Positions 47,248 through 56,263 of a DNA stretch of 64,000 bases are shown piece by piece. Below the pieces are notes generated by a model. It was not told the origin of the DNA, searched no databases, and saw only the letters and a list, made by a program, of their open reading frames with translations. Numbering within the stretch: the stretch's first letter is position 1; each line of letters opens with the position of its first letter. Made by a program: the position numbers and the translations under genes. This stretch comes from Lotus japonicus (Eukaryota > Streptophyta > Magnoliopsida > Fabales > Fabaceae), in the NCBI RefSeq assembly GCF_012489685.1, contig NC_080045.1:5833001-5897000 (forward strand). The letters run 5' to 3'.

Positions 47248-48653
47248 TCGCTTGCTAGAATGGAATTTCCAATAATATTTAGTTTCTATTCTTTGACCGC
47301 AATATATAATTGTATATAGTTTTACTCTTATGGACCCAATAATTCCACATCGCTAAGCAAATGATGTACGTAATTCTTTCCCTGAGCTTTTCATGCTCTT
47401 GTAAGTTTAATTAATCAGAGAAGAATTGAAATGACAAATGGAAAATGGAGGACAATGATACTTTAGTACATGACATGGATACCCTTATCATCACTTCGGT
47501 ACCTATACGGTTTACGTTATGCAATTTCATAATCAATTCTCATAGTCATTGAGTAAAATCACTTTTAATTTGGACAACTATATAATGGTTGAGAGTAATA
47601 TCAAAGAAATTGTTTCTATCTCAAAATCAATTATGTGTAGAAAATAGAGACGATAGCTTTTGCGTTATAAAATTTACAAGTGAGTTCATAATATTAACCT
47701 ACAAAAATCCCTTTTTACATAAATGCTTCCAAATATAAATAAATTTTGGGAATTTTTTTCAACTGAGTTCAACTCTTTTTCTCCCTAATCAATTTTATGT
47801 AAATTGTGACAATTTTAATCTAAACACACACTATGTAGCTAGCATATGCCCACTTCAAGAGGAAGGAAAGAAACATGGCTTAAGGGACATGCTTTCCACT
47901 CTGCTTATACAAGACAACATCCATACAGTTGATAAATGATAAAGAAGAAGGCATCCAAATTAATGATGCTACTCTAGTAGTCTTTTCATTAAAATCTAGT
48001 TGCAGCACATGCAAACCTAGTTACTTTGGCTTGCTAAAAGACATGGATGCTAAATTCTCTTTGTTTTTTGCTTCATTAAATTAATAACGGTTCTCTTAAA
48101 CGGCAATAGAAAGAATAGCATGTTATGCTCCACTTACTGACACTTAAATATTTTGCTAATTGTCCAGGGGGAACCAACTGCCAAGTAAAACAAAACTTTC
48201 CCTTTACCTATATATAGAATGCAACTAAGAAAACTACTCAAAAATATTCCTCTCATGTTCTCACTATATAAATTATTGAAGATAAGTGTGTATAGTGATA
48301 TAACATTGTGCATCATCTTTAGATTAGATCACACCAGTTAGTGAAAGAGTAGTGGAATACTCTTTTATAAATGCTCATAGTGCGAGTAAAATCAACAGAC
48401 CAATTACAGGAAAAACTGAAAAAGGAAAAGCAATTAATGCGTTTTGTTAACTTTAAGCATATTAGATAAGCCCTCGATTAAGCATAGTAGATAAGCCTAT
48501 AGTAACTTGGTGTGTCTTAATGTCCTCTATGGCTCTATGTTCTAAGTGGCTTGGTTCATTAAGATGTATTTTGAAATTTCCATCGATGTTAGATAATGTA
48601 TGAATTACCCTGCTCGTGTTTGAAAGATCTTATTTAAATTTATCTTTATAGTT
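47248..48653. other. Intergenic, nothing recognised
   Basis: No supported ORF, repeat end or RNA gene. Confidence 0.4.
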
Positions 48654-49040
48654 TATTGTTCTGACGGTCGGTTCCAGGTGCTAGTGACTACTTGGCTCCC
48701 GTCTCCCGACCTTCACTAGAAAATCCACCTATATAAACGCCATGACAACCCCTTGGCATGAAAGCAGAATGTAACCAAATAATTAAGATGACTCACATAC
48801 TTTACCTCTTGTCATCAACAACATTGATGCCAAAGGTAGAGATTATTGTTTCGGTGGTCGATTTCGGGTTCTAGTGACGGCTCGACTCCAAACCTTCACT
48901 AGAAAACCCACTTGAATGCCATATGAACTCCCCCCCGCACAAAAGCAGTTCTAACTAATTCATAGTTACCTCTAGCCATCAACAACATTATTGCTAGAGC
49001 TAGAGACTAATGTTCCGGCGGACAATTCCGGATGCCACTA
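48654..49040. repeat. Degenerate tandem repeat, period about 165-190 bp
   Basis: A unit starting near GTTCYGRYGG and containing GACCTTCACTAGAAAA then CCACCT, about 100 bases of spacer and CATCAACAACATT recurs. Starts are near 48655, 48845 and 49007 (the last partial). Copies are diverged, so the repeat is old. Host or element origin is unknown. Confidence 0.55.
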
Positions 49041-50093
49041 ACCCATCATCATATAGACAACCGTTATAGCAACATCACGGGATCACTCGGTAGACGACAC
49101 TTGAAAATGTTTCTGCTGCACCATCTGATGACCAACACGCACACTCTTGCAGTTGACATAAGGTTAGAACTTGTGACATCCGCACAACAAAACAAAAGCC
49201 TCAATCCGCCACACCCATAGATTGATGTCCCCTCACCATAGCCAAATGTAACCGCCATGCTACATCACCTCAAAGGTTTTCGTGTTCCATCTAGTGCCAA
49301 CAACACTCTACACAAGACCATAACGTACACTACGCTTGAGAAATCGTTCCCACACGCAACTAGCATTTGGTCGCACGATGGAGAAACAGTTAGAGCGATC
49401 CAATTGCGCTCCTCAATCAGTGTACCCTTGGGGCCTTGCCCCATCAAAGCAGCGCTTCAACCTCGTAGCCCGCTACCTAAGAGGCCACAAACCCTCACTT
49501 AAAGACACGAGTAGGAGATCACCACGAATCCAATCTATCCCAGTTTTCTCTAGCTTATCACCCATGTCCAGACGGTGAGGAGTAGAACAAGCCTAGCTAT
49601 CTTCCTCCACTACATGCATCAGAATTTTGATCATATTTTTGGAAATCTAAACTAAATTATTAAAAAAATACAAGAGATGCTTCAACCCCATATTTGCAAA
49701 AGAATGTCCAATGAATTACAAAGTCATGCTACATCAGCAGAAAGCATGCTAGAAGAACAAAGCAAAAATAACAGCCCTTACACACTTACACCCAATTACA
49801 ATTACGTATGCCAGCCCCAACAAGAAAAAATAACTAAAGGCTACAGCCAACCACATAAGAAGATAATTCTCCCCAACCTGCATAATACAGCATCATACCA
49901 CACCTTAGTAATCTATCTACCTGCCACCCATTCAAAAGTTACCTACATCTACTTAGACCATTGGACATTCGCAGCTAGAAAGTCCTATAGCTAGTTCAAA
50001 AGTGTTTCAATCATCATCCCCCATTACTGACCATTAACAAATCAAATAAGTAAGTGCTTCCAAACATAATCTAGGATTACCATCCCACACAAA
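49041..50093. other. Intergenic with slightly higher GC, no gene recognised
   Basis: Several overlapping frames of 60-105 codons lie on both strands (for example 49257-49502 and 49677-49994). None has a recognisable domain or splice context, and they look like chance frames in old repeat-derived DNA. Confidence 0.35.
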
Positions 50094-50642
50094 TGTTGGT
50101 GATTTTAGAATCATCAATGTATTTTAGTAGTAATGTGATCTACTATAGGCTGATGCAATTACGCGTTAGGCTCGGAATCGAGTCAGGTTAGTGCGGAGTG
50201 CACGCTCGGTGAGCCAACGTATAATTGACTGCGAATACGAACCGGGGTCCAAGGGGCAGAGCCCCTGGCTGGGGTGCGGGGCAGCGCCCCGTTCGAAATT
50301 TTTCTGAACGGTTGTGACCCTAGTTTGAAATTGTTTGAAAAATTGTGACTTATTTTCGAACAGTTGTGATCATTCGTGCAACCTCTTATATAAGGTTACT
50401 TGCAGCCTAAGGAATTGATACATAAAACAGAAATCAGAATACAGAAAACAGAATTACGAAAAACATATCTCTCTACTTTCTTTATCTGTTCTCTTGTGCC
50501 AAGAAACAGATTGATTGTCAAGTATTATCCCAACAAAGATTTCGTGAACCCAGACAATTATAGGGTCGAAATAATTTGTTCGGAAAGTGGACGCTCATGA
50601 TTCTTGACTTTATCCAGGATTATCACAACCAGATTTCTAACA
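50094..50642 (+). mobile_element. Solo LTR (549 bp)
   Basis: It starts TGTTGGTGATTTTAG and ends GATTTCTAACA, with perfect 5-bp target duplications ACAAA (50089-50093 and 50643-50647). A TATA-like CTTATATAAGG is at about 50388. A GC-rich block (GGGGCAGAGCCCC, then GGGGCAGCGCCCC, about 50254-50294) resembles the R/U3 region of plant copia LTRs. No internal sequence remains. Confidence 0.85.
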
Positions 50643-50647
50643 ACAAA

Positions 50648-51109
50648 GAAGTAGATGTGTTGTGATATTAAGTGTGAATAAGTCACACATTAGAAGAATT
50701 AAAAAGTGTTGAACAATTTATAAGTGAAAAGACTCATACACCTAATGCCCTGAAGTTTTAGGTGAAAAATGTGTTAAACTCACTTTATATAAATTTGCTC
50801 TTTAGCCTAATATAATGGAACGATCAATGATCCCTCATAATTTTAATTATCTCCATTAATCCAACAAGAATGCCGAGAAATCCTTTTATTTACATCTCAA
50901 CCTTTTTCTACGATCTGAATTCGACTAGATCCATATCTCGACCACAATGACAACATAAGAATTTAAAATTACATCATTCCTTAGTATTCACAACGAGGTG
51001 TTGCAACATCACATTGCGATGATATTCATTTATAACGCATTCATCTGTATCTCACCTTTGGGTAATCAAATATGATTTTTATCTCAATAAAAGTATTGCT
51101 TGCTTGTAA
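50648..51109. other. Intergenic, nothing recognised
   Basis: Short AT-rich spacer between the solo LTR and the second Mutator-like element. Confidence 0.4.
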
Positions 51110-51118
51110 TTTTTTTTA

Positions 51119-52569
51119 GACTTAATACATCAGAAGGCCCCTGAAATTGTAAAGGGAATCAATTTCAGGGCCTGTAAAAATTTCGCATCAAATTGGGTCC
51201 CTAAGAATTTTTTTTTTAATTCAATTAAGGACAAAGTGTGTCAGCCGCTGATGTGGCTCGATTTTTAGTCCGTCACATTATCCACGTGGCTTTTATAATT
51301 TTTTTTAAATGACAACTTATGCCACATGTTTTAATTTTTTAAATCTTTAATTATTTTTTATTCCAACTCATTTCAATTATAAAAAACTAACCTATCTTTA
51401 AAAAAATAAAATCCTAACCTAATCTTCTCTGAAATTATCGATGAAGAAGGAAGAGGGAAGAAGAGAAGGAAGAAGACCATGAAGCCGCCCTTGCCTACGA
51501 CGGCGCCGCTCGCTCCCTCCGTGGCCTCTGCCTCGACCTTAACGCCCCCTCTTCCGATCTCCACCACCACCGCTGGCATCTGCTCGACCTCAACGCCCCC
51601 TCCCCTGATCTCCACCACTACCGCTGGCCTCTGCTCGACCTCAACGCCCCCTCCTCCGATCTCCACCACTACCGCTGGCCTCTGCTCGACCTCAATGCCC
51701 TCTCCTCCAATCAAGGTCAGATTCCATTTCAATTTCTTCTTCATAACTTGTTTCTCAATTTCCCCCCAATTTTTGATTTTGGGTTTACATGGTTATGTCT
51801 CATTGGTTTGATTCTGGGTTTGGTGGGTTTTGCAGGTGGGGTTTTATGAAAATTCTGCTGGTTTGATTATGGGTTTGGTGGTTTAATTCTGGGTTTCATG
51901 GTTTGATTCTGGGTTTGGTGGTTTGATTCTGGGTTTAGTGGTTTTCCAATCCAAGAGTATGTTTGATTTTGGTTTGATTCTGGGTTTGGTGGGCAAAAAA
52001 AAGAAGTTTTCCTTCACAGTATACGAATGGATTTCCAATCCAAGAGTATGCTTGGCCCGCCTATGAAGCTTTCATCTGCATGCTTAATCACAATTACATT
52101 TTGCTTACCAGCGGAAAGAGGGGTGGAGGTAACTGACGAAGTTGTTGAAGCTCCGCATTCAATTGTCTTTGCACACACAAAATGCCATAATGCTTCATGT
52201 ACTTGGCAAGTAGTTTGTTAGATGATTATCTAATCTGAGGTTGAGCAGGATTAATGTACACTTGCAATAATCATTTCCTTCTCAGGCTTATAGAAGTATT
52301 ATTAGATTAGGTTACTCATTAAGTTTTTAATTTTTTTTTCTGATTATTTAATTGAGTTGGAATTAAAAATAATTTTTATTATTTTTTTAATTAAAAAATA
52401 ATAATAAAAGCCACGTGGAATTGATGACTGAGATAAAATTGAGAGCTGGCACACTTTGACCTTAATTGAATTAAAAAAAAATTCTAGGGACCCAATTTGA
52501 TGCAAAAATTTTCTAGGCCCTGAATTTGATTCCCTTTATAATTACAGGGGCCTTCTGATGTATTAAGCC
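51119..52569. mobile_element. Non-autonomous Mutator-like element, family member 2 (1451 bp)
   Basis: It has the same ends as the element at 20694-22245: start GACTTAATACATCAGAAGG, end CTTCTGATGTATTAAGCC. Perfect 9-bp target duplications TTTTTTTTA flank it (51110-51118 and 52570-52578). No transposase. The interior differs from member 1: a 51-bp minisatellite at 51556-51708, short repeats of GGTTTGATTCTGGGTTTGG (about 51860-52000), and a 64-codon frame at 52027-52221 that could be a captured piece. Shared ends with different interiors are what non-autonomous or Pack-type Mutator elements show. Confidence 0.88.
51556..51708 (+). repeat. 51-bp minisatellite (three copies)
   Basis: Units start at 51556, 51607 and 51658 and begin GATCTCCACCAC. 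In one frame (51479-51811) each encodes a 17-residue repeat containing ISTTTAG and CSTS. It lies inside the Mutator-like element. Real translation is not supported. Confidence 0.85.
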
Positions 52570-52639
52570 TTTTTTTTATTATAAGCTTATTTTAATAAAT
52601 TTCTTAAATAACATAACTATGAATAACATATTAATTAAG

Positions 52640-53591
52640 GGGACTTGTTATTCAGACTCCCACAGCTATTCAGACCCCTCATTAATGTATGAAAAGTCCT
52701 AAATACCCTTAATGAAAAAAAATTTAAAAAAATCCTCACTCTCTTCACATTCTTTCTCTCTTTTTCCTTCAACGGGTTTTCCCAAAGGGGTTTTTTCTTG
52801 GTAAGGTTTTAATGAGACACTTTTCCTATAGTCTTTATCCAAGGAGGTGGTGGGTGGTGGGTTCTCTTAGCTAGCTTGATGTCCATTGTTCTAGCTATTG
52901 TAAAGTTGATACTTTTATTTTTTTCTTTCTCTTAGTTTCTACTTGTATTGGGTTGAAGTACCCCTTGTACTTCATTCAATATATTTTATCCACCTTATAA
53001 AAAAAAACATTTTTTCTCTCTCCTCTCTCCTTACCTCTTTCCTCTTTCTTCCACCCCCACCACCCACCACCACCGCAGCCGCCACCACTGCCGCTGCCAC
53101 CACCACCATCACCACAACCTCCATCTTATGTCGTTTTTGAAAATATCCAACTTTAGGGAGTTGTTTCTGTCGTTTTTTTTCTGCAAATAAACGCACTTTA
53201 GAAGTGCGTTGTTAACGCACGGTTAACGTGCGTTTTGTTGCAAATTTGTACATAACTAATATTAGATGATTTTTAAAAATCGTGAGACTACTAGAAAGTG
53301 TAGGAATTTGGAGATTCTAACTGCTTATTTGAGCTTAGAATGATCCTATTACCTTAACTAATAAGTGACACTCCAAAATTCCTTCCGAAAATTAAACAGG
53401 AAAAAAAGGAAATATCTGTGTTGCGCTCGCACTTTGAAAGTGCGCGCACTTTGAAAGTGTGTGACTATCGCACTTTCAAAGTGCTATAATGACAGACTTT
53501 CAAAGTGCAAGCGAAAAAAATTTATAAAGGACTTTTTTGAATTTTACAAAAGGGTCTAAATAGCTGTGAGGAGGTCTGAATAACAATTCCC
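52640..53591. mobile_element. Third TIR element with 9-bp TSD (952 bp), containing a nested LINE tail
   Basis: The left end (GGGACTTGTTATTCAGACTC ... CAGCTATTCAGACCC) and the complement of the right end (GGGAATTGTTATTCAGACCT ... CAGCTATTTAGACCC) form inverted repeats of about 50 bp. Perfect 9-bp target duplications TTAATTAAG are at 52631-52639 and 53592-53600. A LINE fragment is inserted inside. The rest holds a CCA/CAC-rich stretch (53049-53122) and a cluster of palindromic GCACTTT/AAAGTGC motifs (53190-53508). The 9-bp TSD suggests the Mutator superfamily, but the ends differ from the family above. Confidence 0.83.
52762..53006 (+). mobile_element. LINE 3' tail (about 245 bp), nested
   Basis: It matches the 3' untranslated region of the LINE at 23863-25964: shared GGTAAGGTTTTAATGAG, GGTGGGTGGTGGGTTC, TTGTATTGGGTTGAAGTAC, then CTTGTACTTC and a poly(A) end. 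It is flanked by 15-bp repeats with one mismatch (52747-52761 and 53007-53021). It is an extremely 5'-truncated insertion of the same family. Confidence 0.82.
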
Positions 53592-53600
53592 TTAATTAAG

Positions 53601-53981
53601 TTGTTTATCAAACACAATCTTAAACCCTTCCTTTAATTATGAAAAATGTTTCATATTGTGTGTCATGTTCTGATTCTGTTATGCTAACAACGTTGATATG
53701 CTTAGGGGGTGGGACAGGGAAAAAATAATTTGAAAGTAACTCTATTGTGTTAGAGATAGAATTAATTTAAAATATTTATAGCAATAAATTGCATTGTTTT
53801 TATTATTACCATTTTAATTTAGATTAGATCTTAAGCATATTTCTTCATACATTTTTTTACAATTAAGTATCGCATGTCTAACAGTTATGAGACTAATTCG
53901 CTTGATATTTACAAATTATATTAAGTAGGTAAATCTCTCGCAATGAGTTAAATTATTCTTCATACATACCATCCAGCCAGG
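53601..53981. other. Intergenic, nothing recognised
   Basis: Short AT-rich spacer. Confidence 0.4.
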
Positions 53982-54198
53982 AATTGAGCCATGAATTAAA
54001 CACTTAAGAAATTGAATAATCTACAACTATGTTGAACCTGATTGCTCCTTTCATTCATTGTGCCTATAATCCATAGCCACAACCATTAAGAAATTGAGCC
54101 ATGAATTAAACACTTAAGAAATTGAATAATCTACAACTATGTTGAACCTGATTGCTCCTTTCATTCATTGTGCCTATAATCCATAGCCACAACCATTA
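53982..54198. repeat. Perfect 110-bp tandem duplication
   Basis: 53982-54091 is repeated at 54092-54198 without any mismatch seen. The unit starts AATTGAGCCATGAATT. Identity implies a very recent duplication or an assembly artefact. It lies about 90 bp outside the LTR at 54285. Confidence 0.92.
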
Positions 54199-54284
54199 GA
54201 ATAGGTACATTGGCGCATATGAGGTATATGTTTTTCCACGTACTTAACATTCATTAGTCCACCTTCACCAAAATTATTAGTTAT

Positions 54285-55069
54285 TGTTGGCCCAATATTT
54301 TGGCCCAAGAAAGAAAAAACGCATCCGACCCAAAACACCCAAGGTAGTCGAATTTGGACTAAAGAAAGGAAAAGGAAAATGCACCAAGTTAAGGAGGCAG
54401 CCGAATTCGACAATAGTAATTACTGCTAAACACAGGCACATGTAACACGTGCCGCATTGACCAAGTCAGATTCTCACCACGTTGGTCGAAAACGTGGCCA
54501 AGAAACGGTTGAGGCAGTTGAAGAACACGACTCCCACCACTACGCATGGAACTTCCGGAGCAAGCATCAGATCGTGGGGAATCAGACCCACTAACCCGCC
54601 TAACAAGGAAGAAAACCGCCAAGGACACGCGGGACATGGAGCTTTATAAATAGGAAAATCTGATTCAGGAAAGGGGTTCCCAACTCAAACTCTGAAAAAT
54701 TCACCAGAAAGCTCTAATGTCCGCATCAATGAGACTCAAGGAGCAAGACGTGATGATGGAGGAGTACGTTGCAGAACCAGCATTTTAGTTTTCTTGCATT
54801 TCAGCTTGTCAATTTCCAGTTCCTTTGTGCAGTTTCTTGTCGAAATTCTACGTTTCTCGTAGTTTTCATGTTACTTTGATTTATTTGACTTCTTTGTAAT
54901 TGACCCATGTTTAATGAAATCTAGTTTCCCCTGAATTGTTTGCTGTTGTCGAAAAAACACTCACTCACACACAACACTTTGGCAAAGCGTTTTCCCAAAA
55001 GGACCCTGAATCTAAACTTCCTTTAGTCGAACTAAGAGGATATTTGTTTACCAAAAATCCGTGTAAACA
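54285..55069 (+). repeat. 5' LTR of the Tat/Ogre-like element
   Basis: It starts TGTTGGCCCAATATTTTGG and ends CCGTGTAAACA directly before the primer-binding site. The probable target duplication is GTTAT (54280-54284), whose partner is outside the window. A TATA box (TTTATAAATAGG, about 54643-54654) marks the promoter. An internal T-rich stretch follows in the R/U5 part. Confidence 0.8.
54643..54651 (+). promoter_or_regulatory. TATA box in the 5' LTR
   Basis: TTTATAAAT lies about 430 bases before the LTR end, so RNA would start near 54680. Confidence 0.65.
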
Positions 55070-55072
55070 AAT

Positions 55073-55091
55073 TGGCACGCCCAGTGGGACC
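55073..55091 (+). other. Primer-binding site of the Tat/Ogre-like element
   Basis: TGGCACGCCCAGTGGGACC starts three bases inside the LTR and begins TGG, complementary to a tRNA CCA end. I cannot name the tRNA with confidence. Confidence 0.7.
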
Positions 55092-55192
55092 GTTTTTGTG
55101 AAAACTAAGTTTTACAGAAGCGTTTTGTGTGTTTATTGTATTGCATGTTACCTGTTACTTGTTACTTGCTTTACTTGTGATTTACGTGTTAT

Positions 55193-56263
55193 ATGCACTT
55201 AAGAAGTGGTAAGACTGTGAGTATGGCAAGCAATCGAGGAAGAACTTCCCCCCAAGGGTCTAACGTGGGCAATCAGGGCAGTCCCGGGGGAAGTAGCGGT
55301 AATGAAGAAGTGTCTACTGGGATGGGGCCTGGCACCACCATGCCAACCCAGAACGTGGCAATTTCTGCAGTTGCAGAAATGCCTGTATCTACATTAGTGC
55401 AGGCACAACTTGTTCCAACGGTTACAAGAGGAGACATGCCTTATGGTATGCCTATATCTGTGATGCAAGGCATACAAGACACGTATTCGACGTTCCCTGA
55501 GAATGTCCCCCCATTCAGCATACCTCCCTTTGGGGCAAATGGAACAATGTTGAACTTAGGGAGTAGTCGAGTTAGTCCTCCTGGCCCTATTCCTGGGTCT
55601 AGTTCACAAATTTATTTGTCTACAGGTATGAACACTGGTTCACTTCAAGCCATTAGGCAGCAAGTCGATGATAGTAACCATGAAATGGTTAACATGCTAT
55701 CTCGTCAGATAGGCGAAATAATTAACCCTGTGCTCCAAAACAATAATGCCAATAATCAGCATTTGGCACGTCAGATGGATCGCTTGGCTACGGCCCTGGG
55801 GGCACCGGTCGAGATTCAACCGGCACCAGGGGCTAACCAAATCCCATTGCCTAACCATGTCCCTGCTCCTGTGCGCTATCAAGCGCCACAACACCAAGAT
55901 ATGGGAGCAAACCCTTTGTTTAGGGGGAATGAGGCAGCGCAACCACCATTGCAAAATGTGTATATGGTGAACAGGGAAGAACATGCTGATGGTGTGCTAG
56001 AAAGAATTCGACACCAAAACGCTGGGGGGCAACAAAATGTTGCTGCTGTAGTGGAACAATTGTTGAACCAACATGGCTTCAACGTGGGTTTCACGAATAG
56101 ACCCCATTTTGTGTCGGCCTTCACAGAAGAGGTTCTCGAATCCGAACTTCCTCGAGGCTGGAAGGTCCCCAAATTCACTAAGTTCTCTGGGGATTCAGGA
56201 GAGTCCACTGTAGAACACATAGCTAGGTACCAAATCGAAGCAGGAGATTTAGCCATCAACTAA
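55193..56263 (+). CDS. Gag, N-terminal part, ending at an in-frame stop
   Basis: This is the structural protein of the retrotransposon particle. From ATG (MHLRSGKTVSMASNRGR) it has a low-complexity Gly/Pro/Gln-rich N-terminal region and enters the conserved gag domain near residue 320 (LPRGWKVPKFTKFSGDSGES). It stops at TAA 56261-56263 after 356 residues. The following frame (56264 on) is the same frame and continues the gag domain without a gap, so the stop is a nonsense change, not a natural end. As written it gives a truncated gag only. Confidence 0.85.
   Translation: MHLRSGKTVSMASNRGRTSPQGSNVGNQGSPGGSSGNEEVSTGMGPGTTMPTQNVAISAVAEMPVSTLVQAQLVPTVTRGDMPYGMPISVMQGIQDTYSTFPENVPPFSIPPFGANGTMLNLGSSRVSPPGPIPGSSSQIYLSTGMNTGSLQAIRQQVDDSNHEMVNMLSRQIGEIINPVLQNNNANNQHLARQMDRLATALGAPVEIQPAPGANQIPLPNHVPAPVRYQAPQHQDMGANPLFRGNEAAQPPLQNVYMVNREEHADGVLERIRHQNAGGQQNVAAVVEQLLNQHGFNVGFTNRPHFVSAFTEEVLESELPRGWKVPKFTKFSGDSGESTVEHIARYQIEAGDLAIN

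Noticed and set aside
52972..53196. Val/Ala and Gly-rich frames
   Set aside because: Low-complexity CCA/CAC repeat in a transposon.
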